From Pseudomonas serbica (GTDB lineage: Bacteria > Pseudomonadota > Gammaproteobacteria > Pseudomonadales > Pseudomonadaceae), in assembly GCF_028823535.1 (NCBI RefSeq), contig NZ_JAQIYM010000011.1, positions 186,001 through 250,000 of the forward strand: a DNA stretch of 64,000 nt, read 5' to 3'. Numbering within the stretch: the stretch's first letter is position 1; each line of letters begins with the position of its first letter. This document shows positions 42,463 to 51,764 of the stretch, one piece after another. The translations under genes and the position numbers were made by a program. The notes beneath the pieces were generated by a model. It was not told the DNA's origin, did no database searches, and worked only from the letters and a program-made list of their open reading frames with translations.

Positions 42463-43923
42463 TTACAACACCGAAGCGGTCTGCGCCAGTTTCGGCTGGC
42501 GATACAGGTCCAGCAGCACCTGGTCGAGCACCGACGATGCACCAAACGGTGCCTTGTCGTTGAGGATCGCTACCACCGCCCAAGTGTTGCCGTTGACGTC
42601 GCGACTGAAACCGGCAATTGCCCGCACGGTGTTCAGGGTGCCGGTCTTGACGTGGGCTTCACCGCGCATGGCGGTAGTCTTCAGGCGTTTGCGCATGGTG
42701 CCGTCGGTGCCGGCGATCGGCATCGAGCTGATGTACTCGGCGGCGTAAGGGCTGCGCCAGGCGGCTTGCAGCATCGAAGCCATTTCCCGGGCACTGACGC
42801 GTTCGGCACGGGACAGGCCGGAGCCGTTCTCCATCACCAGGTGTGGCGCGGTGATGCCTTTCTTCGCCAGCCACTGACGCACCACGCGCTGGGCGGCCTT
42901 GGCGTCGTCGGCGTCGGCATCGGTGCGGTACTTCTGGCCCAGGCTCAGGAACAGTTGCTGGGCCATGGTGTTGTTACTGTATTTGTTGATGTCGCGGATG
43001 ATTTCCGCCAGGTCCGGCGAGAACGCCCGCGCCAGCACCTTGGCGTCCTTTGGCGTTGGCGCCAGCACATCCCTGCCCTGGATACTGCCGCCCAGTTCTT
43101 TCCAGATCGCGCGCACGGCGCCGGCGGTGTAGGTGGCATGGTCCAGCAACGACAGGTAAGTCTGCGAGCTGCAGCCTTCGCCCAACTGGCCGCCGACCGT
43201 CACGGTCACACTGCCATCGGCCTGGGGTACCGGGTTGTAGCGCACGCCGCCGGTGCATTGCTTGGAATTGATGGCCTTGACCTGGTTGTCGATGCGGATG
43301 CTGGCGATTGGCGGTTCCACCGAGACCAGCACTTTGCCCGAGTCATTGCGCGCGACGAAGCGCAGGGCCTTGAGGTTGACCAGCAGCGCATCGGGCTTGA
43401 CCAGGAACGGCTTGTTCTCGTCGTTGCCGTCGTCGTTGAATTCAGGCAGTTGCGGCGGCACGAAGAAATTCTTGTCCAGCACCAGGTCACCGGTGACCTG
43501 GGTCACGCCGTTGGCGCGCAGGTCGCGCATCAGCAGCCAGAGTTTTTCCATGTTCAGCTTCGGATCGCCGCCGCCCTTGAGGTAGAGGTTGCCGTTGAGG
43601 ATGCCGCCGTTGAGGGTGCCATCGGTATAGAACTCGGTTTTCCACTGGTGATTGGGGCCGAGCATTTCCAGGGCCGCATAGGTGGTGACCAGCTTCATGG
43701 TCGACGCCGGGTTGACCGAGACGTCGGCGTTGAAAATGGTCGGGGTGCCGGGGCCGTTGAGCGGAATCATCACCAGCGACAGGGCGTTGTCCTGCAACTT
43801 GCTGGCCTTGAGGGCTTTTTCGACATTGGGCGACAGGCTGGTATTGATCGGGTCAGCGGAAACGGGGAGGGCCAGGGGGAAAAGCAGGCCGGCCAGGAGC
43901 AATGGACGCAACGATTTGATCAT
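42463..43923 (-). CDS. dacB: D-alanyl-D-alanine carboxypeptidase/endopeptidase (PBP4)
   Basis: A 486-aa class C low-molecular-weight penicillin-binding protein of the S13 family. It has a signal peptide (MIKSLRPLLLAGLLFPLALPVSA), the active-site SxxK as PASTMKL, SxN as KYSNNTM and KTG as VKTGTLN. It trims and cleaves peptidoglycan cross-links in the periplasm; loss of PBP4 is known to induce AmpC in pseudomonads. It is divergent from yggL. Confidence 0.95.
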   Translation of the reverse strand: MIKSLRPLLLAGLLFPLALPVSADPINTSLSPNVEKALKASKLQDNALSLVMIPLNGPGTPTIFNADVSVNPASTMKLVTTYAALEMLGPNHQWKTEFYTDGTLNGGILNGNLYLKGGGDPKLNMEKLWLLMRDLRANGVTQVTGDLVLDKNFFVPPQLPEFNDDGNDENKPFLVKPDALLVNLKALRFVARNDSGKVLVSVEPPIASIRIDNQVKAINSKQCTGGVRYNPVPQADGSVTVTVGGQLGEGCSSQTYLSLLDHATYTAGAVRAIWKELGGSIQGRDVLAPTPKDAKVLARAFSPDLAEIIRDINKYSNNTMAQQLFLSLGQKYRTDADADDAKAAQRVVRQWLAKKGITAPHLVMENGSGLSRAERVSAREMASMLQAAWRSPYAAEYISSMPIAGTDGTMRKRLKTTAMRGEAHVKTGTLNTVRAIAGFSRDVNGNTWAVVAILNDKAPFGASSVLDQVLLDLYRQPKLAQTASVL

Positions 43924-44156
43924 GTAGATAAAACCCTACAGCCGAGGGGAAAAAAAGATGAGGGCATGAAGATAAATTCCCTCAGTGGTCATGAAAGTGT
44001 CGGCATTATGCCCCAAGGTGCCACGGCTTGTGCCGTGCACGGGCCCACTAATGGGCTATTTTTTACCGACGGTAGGCGTCGCGGCCCAGAGAGTCGGGCA
44101 ATTGGCGGCTTAAACTGCTAAAGTGCGGCCCGTTATTACTTAAGAGGATTGTTCCA

Positions 44157-44501
44157 ATGGCGACTAACCGCTCCCAGCGTCTGCGCAAAAAACTGTGCGT
44201 TGATGAATTTCAAGAGCTGGGTTTCGAACTGAACCTGGATTTCAAGGAAGATCTGTCCGAAGAAGCCATTGATGCCTTCCTCGAGGCGTTCCTCAAAGAA
44301 GCCATGGAAGCCAACGGTCTGGGCTATGTCGGCGGTGATGACTACGGTCTGGTTTGCCTGATCAAGCGTGGCTCGGTCAGCGCAGAACAACGCGCCGCCG
44401 TTGAAGCCTGGCTCAAAGGCCGCACCGAGCTGACCAGCGTTGAAGTCAGCCCGCTGCTGGACGTCTGGTACCCGGAAAAGCCGATCAATCCGGTAGCATG
44501 A
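44157..44501 (+). CDS. yggL: YggL-family 50S ribosome-binding protein (DUF469)
   Basis: A 114-aa protein starting MATNRSQRLRKKLCVDEFQELGF, the YggL signature; the acidic helix EEAIDAFLEAFLKEAMEANGL and a C-terminal DVWYPEKP follow. E. coli YggL binds the 50S subunit; its role is unclear. A strong terminator follows directly. Confidence 0.93.
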   Translation: MATNRSQRLRKKLCVDEFQELGFELNLDFKEDLSEEAIDAFLEAFLKEAMEANGLGYVGGDDYGLVCLIKRGSVSAEQRAAVEAWLKGRTELTSVEVSPLLDVWYPEKPINPVA

Positions 44502-44509
44502 TGTTCTGA

Positions 44510-44542
44510 AAAAAACGGCGACCCGAGGGTCGCCGTTTTTTT
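44510..44542. terminator. Rho-independent terminator, probably bidirectional
   Basis: AAAAAACGGCGACCC-GAG-GGTCGCCG-TTTTTTT is a near-perfect stem between convergent yggL and the BenE gene, with A and T tracts on both sides. Confidence 0.92.
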
Positions 44543-44552
44543 GCCCGCTTTT

Positions 44553-44578
44553 TGTAGGAGTTGGCTTGCCAGCGAAGC
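44553..44578. repeat. Single REP element
   Basis: TGTAGGAGTTGGCTTGCCAGCGAAG is one unpaired copy of the REP family at the 3' end of the BenE gene. Confidence 0.7.
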
Positions 44579-44588
44579 TTTGCCGGCC

Positions 44589-45779
44589 TCAAGCCTTGCG
44601 CCAATTCAGAATTACCAGCGTCACCACCCCCGCGACAATCCCCCAGAACGCCGAACCGATGGAAAACAGCGTCAGCCCCGATGCCGTGACCATGAAGGTG
44701 ATCAGCGCCGCTTCACGCTCCTTCGCTTCGCTCATGGCGATGCTCAGGCCGTTGATGATCGAGCCGAACAACGCCAGGGCGGCAATCGACAGCACCAGTT
44801 CCTTGGGCAGTGCGGCAAACAAGGCTGCCAGCGTCGCGCCGAACACACCGGCAATGCCATAGAAAATCCCGCACCAGACCGCCGCCGTATAACGTTTATT
44901 GCGATCCTCATGGGCATGTGGCCCGGTACAGATCGCCGCGCTGATAGCCGCCAGGTTGATCCCGTGGGAACCGAAGGGCGCCAGCAACAACGAGGCGATG
45001 CCCGTGGTGGTGATCAGTGGCGAGGCCGGCACGTTGTAGCCGTCGGCGCGGAGTACGGCAATGCCCGGCATGTTTTGTGAAGTCATCGCGACCACGAACA
45101 ACGGGATGCCGATGCTGATGGTTGCGGCGAGGGAGAAATGCGGCGTAGTCCAGACAGGGGTGGCCACTTCCAGGTGGAACGCGCTGAAGTCCAGCAGCCC
45201 CATCAAGCCGGACAAGGCCGTACCGATCAGCAAGGCGCCCAGTACGGCATAACGCGGCGACAGGCGCTTGACCACCAGGTAGGTCAAGAACATGCCCAGC
45301 ACCAGCGCAGTGCGATGCTGGGCCGCAACGAAAATCTCGCTGCCGATCTTGAACAGGATCCCCGCCAGCAATGCCGCCGCCAGGGACGCCGGAATCTTTT
45401 TCACCAGGCGTTCGAAACTGCCGGTCAACCCGCAAATCGTCACCAATACTGCGCAGGTAATATAGGCGCCGATGGCTTCGCCGTAGGTCACGCCCCCCAG
45501 GCTGGTGATCAGCAAGGCCGCGCCCGGGGTGGACCAGGCAATGGTGATGGGGGTGCGATAGCGCAGGGACAGGCCAATCGAGCACACCGCCATGCCGATG
45601 GAAATGGCCCATATCCACGACGAAATCTGCCCGCTGGACAGACCTGCCGCTTGCCCGGCCTGGAACATCAGCACCAGGGAACTGGTGTACCCGGTCATCA
45701 TGGCGATGAACCCGGCGACGATGGCTGAGGGTGATGTGTCGGCCAATGGGCGCAGTTGGGTATGCGTGGCGTCGTTCAT
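44589..45779 (-). CDS. benE: BenE-family benzoate/H+ symporter
   Basis: A 396-aa membrane protein with about 12 hydrophobic segments. The BenE signatures GYTSSLVLMFQAGQAAGLS, TPITIAWSTPGAALL and PLFVVAMTSQNMPGIAVLRADGY are present. The ATG at 45779 gives MNDATHTQLRPLADTSPSAIVAGF. No benzoate catabolic genes lie nearby, so the substrate could differ. It is divergent from a GntR regulator with a shared upstream region. Confidence 0.9.
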   Translation of the reverse strand: MNDATHTQLRPLADTSPSAIVAGFIAMMTGYTSSLVLMFQAGQAAGLSSGQISSWIWAISIGMAVCSIGLSLRYRTPITIAWSTPGAALLITSLGGVTYGEAIGAYITCAVLVTICGLTGSFERLVKKIPASLAAALLAGILFKIGSEIFVAAQHRTALVLGMFLTYLVVKRLSPRYAVLGALLIGTALSGLMGLLDFSAFHLEVATPVWTTPHFSLAATISIGIPLFVVAMTSQNMPGIAVLRADGYNVPASPLITTTGIASLLLAPFGSHGINLAAISAAICTGPHAHEDRNKRYTAAVWCGIFYGIAGVFGATLAALFAALPKELVLSIAALALFGSIINGLSIAMSEAKEREAALITFMVTASGLTLFSIGSAFWGIVAGVVTLVILNWRKA

Positions 45780-45831
45780 GACGGCGGTGTTCCTTTTACG
45801 TATGAAGATGTCCGTTGTAACACTGGCCCCC

Positions 45832-45921
45832 TGTGGGAGCGGGCTTGCTCGCGAATGCGGTGTTTCAGCTACATTAATGTCTGCTGACACACCCTCTTCG
45901 CGAGCAAGCCCGCTCCCACAG
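45832..45921. repeat. REP pair upstream of benE
   Basis: CTGTGGGAGCGGGCTTGCTCGCGAA and its exact inverse TTCGCGAGCAAGCCCGCTCCCACAG are separated by about 40 bp. This pair lies in a divergent promoter region, which is unusual for REP elements. Confidence 0.87.
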
Positions 45922-46030
45922 GGATTGCGTACAAAGGCGGATTCTGCGAACAAGCCTAAACTCAAACGTAATGGATCGTTGCGATACAGCGGATGTGACA
46001 AACAGCCGTACAGTCGTGTTGCCACTAACC

Positions 46031-46042
46031 ATTGTGTACAAT
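46031..46042. promoter_or_regulatory. Candidate GntR/FCD operator
   Basis: ATTGT-GT-ACAAT is a 5-2-5 inverted repeat of the TTGTnnACAA type, 93 bp before the GntR ATG in the region shared with benE. Confidence 0.6.
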
Positions 46043-46134
46043 CGCAGTGATTTTTACGCGATACTTGCCAGCGACCCACTGTGCCGTATTACAGTCACCG
46101 TCAATTCGCCGCAGTTCTCCCGACTCGAGTGCCC

Positions 46135-46899
46135 ATGAACGAACAGTTGCAACCCCTAAAGAAACAGCCGCGAGCAGGCAAAGCCGGCCGCAGCGGAACC
46201 CAGGACGATATTGTCTACGCGCATATCTTCGAGGCCATCCTCGAACAGCGCCTGGCGCCCGGCACCAAGTTGAGCGAAGAAGCGCTGGGGGAGATTTTCG
46301 GGGTCAGCCGCACCATCATTCGCCGCGCGCTGTCGCGCCTGGCCCATGAAAGCGTGGTGTTGCTGCGCCCGAATCGCGGCGCCGTGGTTGCCAGCCCGAG
46401 CGTCGAAGAGGCGCGCCAGGTGTTCATGGCCCGGCGTCTGGTGGAACGGGCGATCACCGAGCTTGCGGTCGAGCACGCCACTGCCGAACAAATTGCCGAG
46501 TTGCGGCAGATGGTCAACGACGAGCGCGACAGTTTTTCCCGTGGGGACCGTGGCGCCGGCATCCGCCTGTCGGGCGAATTTCACCTGAAACTGGCCGAAG
46601 CGGCGAAAAATGCCCCGCTGATCAGCTTCCAGCGCAGCCTGGTGTCCCAGACTTCGCTGATCATTGCCCAGTACGAAAGCGGCAACCGTTCCCACTGCTC
46701 CTACGACGAGCACACCCAGTTGATCGACGCCATTGAAAAGCGCGACGCGGAACTGGCGGTGAACCTGATGATGCATCACATGGATCACATCGACAGCAAA
46801 CTCAACCTGGATGAGGAAAGTGCGTCGGATGATCTGCACGCGGTGTTCTCGCATTTGCTGCAGACCAAGAAGCCAGGGCGGTCGCCGGCGAAAATCTGA
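46135..46899 (+). CDS. GntR-family (FCD) transcriptional regulator
   Basis: A 254-aa protein with a winged helix-turn-helix (about 28-95: AHIFEAILEQRLAPGTKLSEEALGEIFGVSRTIIRRALSRL) and an FCD domain with metal-ligand-like residues (FHLKLAEAA; DEHTQLIDAIEKRDAELA). The ATG at 46135 precedes a basic tail; the frame stays open 54 bases upstream. It is divergent from benE and convergent with guaD, so it may control either transport or purine breakdown. Confidence 0.88.
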   Translation: MNEQLQPLKKQPRAGKAGRSGTQDDIVYAHIFEAILEQRLAPGTKLSEEALGEIFGVSRTIIRRALSRLAHESVVLLRPNRGAVVASPSVEEARQVFMARRLVERAITELAVEHATAEQIAELRQMVNDERDSFSRGDRGAGIRLSGEFHLKLAEAAKNAPLISFQRSLVSQTSLIIAQYESGNRSHCSYDEHTQLIDAIEKRDAELAVNLMMHHMDHIDSKLNLDEESASDDLHAVFSHLLQTKKPGRSPAKI

Positions 46900-46917
46900 T
46901 GGACCGCACCGCCTGAT

Positions 46918-46992
46918 TCGCGAGCAAGCCCGCTCCCACAGGGGGGTTGTGAACGGCACACATCAAATGTGCGAGCGGACTTGGTCGCGAAT
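46918..46992. repeat. REP pair with one decayed arm
   Basis: TTCGCGAGCAAGCCCGCTCCCACAG is intact; the facing arm TGTGCGAGCGGACTTGGTCGCGAA carries several changes. Confidence 0.75.
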
Positions 46993-47009
46993 CAGGACGC
47001 AAAGACACA

Positions 47010-47047
47010 AAAATCCCCCGGAATCTAACGATTGCGGGGGATTTTTT
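47010..47047. terminator. Bidirectional terminator between GntR and guaD
   Basis: AAAAATCCCCC and GGGGGATTTTTT pair across about 15 bases; T tracts lie on both strands' 3' sides. It is placed between convergent genes. Confidence 0.88.
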
Positions 47048-47062
47048 ATGCCCGGCGAAAAC

Positions 47063-48367
47063 TCAGCGCTGATGCACCAGGTTCCCCGCCGCATAAGTCT
47101 GCAACACCGTCCGGTCATCCCCCAGCGTCATCAGCACAAACAACGTCTCGGCGATGTTATTGGCCTGCTGCAGGCGATAGCTCAGTAGCGGCGTGGCGTT
47201 GTAGTCCAGCACCAGGAAGTCGGCGTCGGTGCCCGGCTGCAGGTTGCCGATCTTGTCTTCCAGGCGCAGCGCACGTGCGCCGCCGAGGGTGGCCAGGTAC
47301 AGCGACTTGAACGGGCTCAGGCGCGCACCTTGCAGTTGCATGACCTTGTAGGCTTCGTTGAGGGTTTGCAGCAGGGAGAAACTGGTGCCGCCACCGACAT
47401 CGGTGCCGATGCCGACATTGAGCTTGTGCTTCTCGGCCATCGGCAGGTTGAACAGGCCGCTGCCGAGGAAGAAGTTCGAAGTCGGGCAGAACGAGATGGC
47501 CGAACCGGTTTCTGCCAGTCGCGCGCACTCGTCGTCGCACAAGTGCACGCCATGGGCGAACACCGAGCGCTCGCCGAGCAGCTGGTAGTGATCGTAGACG
47601 TCGAGGTAGCCCTTGCGCTCCGGGAAGAGTGCCTTGACCCACTCGATTTCCTTGAGGTTCTCGCTGATGTGGGTCTGCATGTACAGATCCGGGTATTCGG
47701 TCAGCAACTGACCGGCCAGGGTCAGCTGTTCCGGGGTGCTGGTCGGTGCAAAGCGCGGGGTGACCGCATAGTGCAGGCGGCCCTTGCCGTGCCAGCGCTC
47801 GATCAGCGCCTTGCTGTCCAGGTAGCTGGATTCGGCGGTGTCGGTCAGGTAGTCCGGGGCGTTGCGGTCCATCATGACCTTGCCGGCGATCATGCGCAGG
47901 TCCGACTGCTCGGCGGCTTCGAAGAACGAATTCACCGATTGTGGATGCACGCTGCCGAACACCAGCGCGGTGGTGGTGCCGTTGCGCAGCAGTTCCTTGA
48001 TGAAGATGTCCGCGACCTGGTCGGCGTGGGCCTTGTCGGCGAATTGGCTTTCGCAGGGGAAGGTGTAAGTGTTGAGCCAGTCCAGCAGTTGCTCGCCATA
48101 GGCGCCGACCATGCCGGTTTGCGGCAGGTGGATGTGGGTGTCGATGAAGCCGGGGGTGATCAGCGCATCCTGGTAATGGTTGATCTCGATATCGGCCGGC
48201 AGGGTTGGCAACAGTTCACTGGCATGGCCGAGGGCGCTGATCTTGCCGTTATCGATCACCAGCAAGCCGTCCTCGAAATATTCGTACGAGGCTTCGATCC
48301 CGACTTCGGCAGGGTCGGCGATGCTGTGCAGAATGGCGGCGCGGTAGGCTTTGCGAGTCAGAGGCAT
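47063..48367 (-). CDS. guaD: Guanine deaminase
   Basis: A 434-aa amidohydrolase that turns guanine into xanthine. Zn-binding and catalytic motifs are FIDTHIHLPQTGM (HxH), QTHISEN, AHGVHLCD and GIGTDVGGGTSFSLL. Xanthine is the substrate of the xanthine dehydrogenase encoded directly upstream (xdhABC), so the genes form a purine breakdown unit. The ATG at 48367 lies 25 bp after the xdhC stop. Confidence 0.95.
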   Translation of the reverse strand: MPLTRKAYRAAILHSIADPAEVGIEASYEYFEDGLLVIDNGKISALGHASELLPTLPADIEINHYQDALITPGFIDTHIHLPQTGMVGAYGEQLLDWLNTYTFPCESQFADKAHADQVADIFIKELLRNGTTTALVFGSVHPQSVNSFFEAAEQSDLRMIAGKVMMDRNAPDYLTDTAESSYLDSKALIERWHGKGRLHYAVTPRFAPTSTPEQLTLAGQLLTEYPDLYMQTHISENLKEIEWVKALFPERKGYLDVYDHYQLLGERSVFAHGVHLCDDECARLAETGSAISFCPTSNFFLGSGLFNLPMAEKHKLNVGIGTDVGGGTSFSLLQTLNEAYKVMQLQGARLSPFKSLYLATLGGARALRLEDKIGNLQPGTDADFLVLDYNATPLLSYRLQQANNIAETLFVLMTLGDDRTVLQTYAAGNLVHQR

Positions 48368-48392
48368 GGTTGTTCTCTATTTATGAAGCTCA

Positions 48393-49250
48393 TCAATTGG
48401 AAGCTTTCAATTTTGTCGCCTGACTGCGGCGTGAAACGGGCAGCAGCTTGGCAATCGGTTCGGCGCTGGAGGTTTGCTGGCCGAAATTGGCGTTATAGGT
48501 GGCGATGATTTCGCCGGCGATGGAGACGGCGATTTCCACAGGCAATTTGCCTTTGACTTCGCCGATGCCCATCGGACAGCGCATGCGTTGCACGACGCTG
48601 CTGTCGAAACCGCGGTCGCGCAGGCGGTGTTCGAACTTCACCCGTTTGGTCTTCGAGCCGATCAGGCCGAAGTAGGCGAAGTCGTTGCGCTTGAGGATCG
48701 CGGCGGTGAGCTCGAGGTCGAGCTGATGGTTGTGGGTCATGACGATGCAGTAGCTACCGACGGGCAGGTCGTCGATTTCGTCCACCGGTTCTTCGCTGAC
48801 GATCTTGCGCACGCCGTGGGGGATCTGCTGCGGAAATTCGTCTTCGCGCGAGTCGATCCAGCGCACCCGGCAGGGCAGGCTGGCCAGCAGCGGCACCAGT
48901 GCGCGGCCGACGTGGCCGGCGCCGAACACGGCGATCTGCGCCTGGACCTGGCCCATCGGTTCGAACAGCAGCACGGTCGCGCCACCGCAGCACTGGCCCA
49001 GGCTGGCGCCGAGGCTGAAGCGTTCGAGATGGGTGTCCTGCTTGCCGCTGGCGAGCATCTCGCGGGCGATCTGCATGGCCTTGTATTCCAGGTGCCCGCC
49101 ACCGATGGTGTCGAACGCTTGGTGGGCGCTGATGACCATCTTCGAACCGGCATTGCGCGGCGTCGAGCCGAGCTCTTCGATGATGGTCACCAACACACAG
49201 GGTTCGCCCTGGTTTTGCAGGTCGGCGAGGGCGTCGATCCAGTTGTACAT
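48393..49250 (-). CDS. xdhC: Xanthine dehydrogenase accessory protein XdhC
   Basis: A 285-aa protein. The N-terminal XdhC/CoxI domain has GSTPRNAGSKMVIS and TIGGGHLEYKA; LGQCCGG carries the cysteine pair. The C-terminal Rossmann domain begins IAVFGAGHVGRALVPLL. XdhC binds the molybdenum cofactor, aids sulfuration and inserts it into XdhB. The ATG at 49250 has GAGG eight bases upstream. A REP pair separates it from xdhB. Confidence 0.94.
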   Translation of the reverse strand: MYNWIDALADLQNQGEPCVLVTIIEELGSTPRNAGSKMVISAHQAFDTIGGGHLEYKAMQIAREMLASGKQDTHLERFSLGASLGQCCGGATVLLFEPMGQVQAQIAVFGAGHVGRALVPLLASLPCRVRWIDSREDEFPQQIPHGVRKIVSEEPVDEIDDLPVGSYCIVMTHNHQLDLELTAAILKRNDFAYFGLIGSKTKRVKFEHRLRDRGFDSSVVQRMRCPMGIGEVKGKLPVEIAVSIAGEIIATYNANFGQQTSSAEPIAKLLPVSRRSQATKLKASN

Positions 49251-49286
49251 AAACACCTCAACATCTCTGTTGTCTGTTCCGGCCTC

Positions 49287-49352
49287 TTCGCGAGCAGGCT
49301 CGCTCCCACAGGGAATGCATTCCAAATGTGGGAGCGAGCCTGCTCGCGAAGG
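49287..49352. repeat. REP pair between xdhB and xdhC
   Basis: CTTCGCGAGCAGGCTCGCTCCCACAG and its inverse TGTGGGAGCGAGCCTGCTCGCGAAG flank a short loop inside the operon. Confidence 0.87.
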
Positions 49353-49364
49353 CCGCACCTCGGT

Positions 49365-51764
49365 CTAGAGCGAAGCCAACTCGGTCTCAGCCTCGACAGC
49401 CTTCGCCGCCTTCAACTGGCGCATCTGCTCACAGCCCCACAACACCCGCTCCGGCGTCGCCGGTGCGTCGATTTTCGGTTGATGCTTGTAGTCGCCCAGA
49501 CTGGCCACGGCATCCTTGATCGCGCACCACGCGGCGATGCCGAGCATGAACGGCGGCTCGCCCACGGCCTTGGAATGGAACACCGTGTCTTCCGGGTTCT
49601 TGCGGTTTTCCACCAGCTTGACCCGCAGGTCCAGCGGCATGTCGGCCACGGCCGGGATCTTGTAGCTGGCCGGGCCGTTGGTCATCAGCTTGCCCTTGTT
49701 GTTCCACACCAGCTCTTCCATGGTCAGCCAACCCATGCCCTGGATGAAACCGCCCTCGACCTGGCCGATGTCGATGGCCGGGTTCAGCGAGGCGCCGACG
49801 TCGTGGAGGATGTCGGTGCGCAGCATCTTGTACTCGCCGGTCAGGGTGTCGATGATCACCTCGCAGCAGGCGGCGCCGAAGGCGAAGTAATAGAACGGGC
49901 GCCCACGGGCCTGGCTGCGGTCGTAGTAGATTTTCGGGGTCTTGTAGAACCCGGTACTCGACAGCGACACCTGGGCGAAATACGCCTGCTGGATCAGCGC
50001 TTCGAAGGTCAGGATGTGATCGCGAACCCGCACATGGCCGTTATGGAACTCAACGTCTTCTTCGCTGACCTTGTACTGGCGAGCGGCAAATTCGACCAGG
50101 CGTTGCTTGATGGTCTCGGCGGCATTCTGCGCCGCCTTGCCGTTCAGGTCAGCGCCGCTGGACGCCGCGGTCGGCGAGGTATTTGGCACCTTGTCGGTGT
50201 TGGTCGCAGTGATCTGCACACGGTCCATTTCCACCTGGAACACCTCGGCCACCACCTGCGCGACCTTGGTGTTCAGGCCCTGGCCCATCTCGGTGCCGCC
50301 ATGGTTCAGGTGGATGCTGCCGTCGGTGTAGACGTGCACCAGGGCGCCGGCCTGGTTGAGGAAGCTGGCGGTGAAGGAAATGCCGAATTTCACCGGGGTC
50401 AGCGCCAGGCCTTTTTTCAGGACCGGGCTGTTGGCGTTGTAGCGACGGATCGCTTCGCGGCGCTCGGCGTACTGGCTGCTGGCTTCCAGTTCGGCGGTCA
50501 TCTCTTCGAGCATGTTGTGCTCGACGGTCTGGTAGTAGTGGGTGACGTTGCGCTCGGTCTTGCCGTAGTAGTTGGCCTTGCGCACCGCCAGCGGGTCGAG
50601 GGCCAGGTGCCGGGCGATGGCGTCCATCACTTCTTCGATGGCGACCATGCCTTGCGGGCCGCCGAAGCCACGGTAAGCGGTGTTCGAGGCGGTGTTGGTC
50701 TTGCAGCGGTGACCGTTGATGGTCGCGTCGCCCAGGTAATACGAGTTATCGGAGTGGAACATCGCCCGGTCGACGATCGACGCCGACAGGTCCGGCGAGC
50801 AGCCGCAGTTGCCGGCCAGATCCAGGGCGATGCCATGCAGGCGCCCGGTGCTGTCAAAGCCGACGTCGTACTCGACATAGAACGGATGACGCTTGCCGGT
50901 CATCAGCATGTCCTCGACCCGCGGCAGGCGCATCTTGGTCGGCTGGCCGGTGAGGTGCGCGATCACCGCGCACAGGCACGCCGGGCTCGCCGCCTGCGTC
51001 TCCTTGCCACCAAAACCGCCACCCATGCGGCGCATGTCGACAACGATCTTGTTCATCGACACGTCCAGCACTTCGGCCACCAGCTTCTGCACTTCAGTGG
51101 GGTTCTGGGTCGAGCAATAAACGATCATGCCGCCGTCTTCGGTGGGCATTACCGAGGAGATCTGGGTTTCCAGGTAGAAGTGTTCCTGGCCACCGATGTG
51201 CAGGGTGCCCTGGATGCGGTGCTCGGCGGTGGCCAGCGCCGTCGCCGAATCGCCGCGCTGATGGGTGTGGCTGTCGAGCACGAAGTGACGCTTGCGCAGG
51301 GCTTCGACCACGTCCAGCACTGGCTCCAGGTCTTCGTATTCGATGATCGCGGCCATCGCCGCCTTGCGCGCGGTTTCCAGGTCCTTCGCGGCGACGGCGA
51401 GCACCGGCTGGCCGACGAACTGTACGTCGTCGATGGCCAGCAGCGGGTCACCCGGTAGCAGCGGGCCGATGTCTTTCAGGCCCGGCACGTCTTCGTGGGT
51501 GATGGCGATGCGCACGCCTTCGAAGGCGTAGCACGGCTGGGTGTCGATGCTGATGATCCGCGCGTGGGCGCGGTCGGACAAGCGTGCATAAACGTGCAAC
51601 TGGTTGGGAAATTCGAGGCGATCGTCGATGTACTGCGCTTCACCGGACACATGCTTGGCGGCGCTGTCATGCTTGACGCTGCGGCCGACACCGGTGGTCA
51701 GGTCCTTGGCGAACAGTTCAGCCAGTTCGGCCTGGGTCTTCTCTACGGCGTGATGGTTAGACAT
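49365..51764 (-). CDS. xdhB: Xanthine dehydrogenase, molybdopterin-binding large subunit
   Basis: A 799-aa subunit that binds the molybdenum cofactor and hydroxylates hypoxanthine and xanthine to urate. Motifs include the N-terminal GVGRSVKHDSAAKHVSGEAQYIDD, GGGFGGKETQA, NTAYRGFGGPQG and the C-terminal KAVGEPPFMLGIA (catalytic Glu). Its start overlaps the xdhA stop by eight bases, so the subunits are translationally coupled. Confidence 0.95.
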   Translation of the reverse strand: MSNHHAVEKTQAELAELFAKDLTTGVGRSVKHDSAAKHVSGEAQYIDDRLEFPNQLHVYARLSDRAHARIISIDTQPCYAFEGVRIAITHEDVPGLKDIGPLLPGDPLLAIDDVQFVGQPVLAVAAKDLETARKAAMAAIIEYEDLEPVLDVVEALRKRHFVLDSHTHQRGDSATALATAEHRIQGTLHIGGQEHFYLETQISSVMPTEDGGMIVYCSTQNPTEVQKLVAEVLDVSMNKIVVDMRRMGGGFGGKETQAASPACLCAVIAHLTGQPTKMRLPRVEDMLMTGKRHPFYVEYDVGFDSTGRLHGIALDLAGNCGCSPDLSASIVDRAMFHSDNSYYLGDATINGHRCKTNTASNTAYRGFGGPQGMVAIEEVMDAIARHLALDPLAVRKANYYGKTERNVTHYYQTVEHNMLEEMTAELEASSQYAERREAIRRYNANSPVLKKGLALTPVKFGISFTASFLNQAGALVHVYTDGSIHLNHGGTEMGQGLNTKVAQVVAEVFQVEMDRVQITATNTDKVPNTSPTAASSGADLNGKAAQNAAETIKQRLVEFAARQYKVSEEDVEFHNGHVRVRDHILTFEALIQQAYFAQVSLSSTGFYKTPKIYYDRSQARGRPFYYFAFGAACCEVIIDTLTGEYKMLRTDILHDVGASLNPAIDIGQVEGGFIQGMGWLTMEELVWNNKGKLMTNGPASYKIPAVADMPLDLRVKLVENRKNPEDTVFHSKAVGEPPFMLGIAAWCAIKDAVASLGDYKHQPKIDAPATPERVLWGCEQMRQLKAAKAVEAETELASL

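Noticed and set aside
44589..45779. A benzoate degradation cluster around benE
   Set aside because: No ben or cat genes are nearby; only the transporter and a GntR regulator are present.
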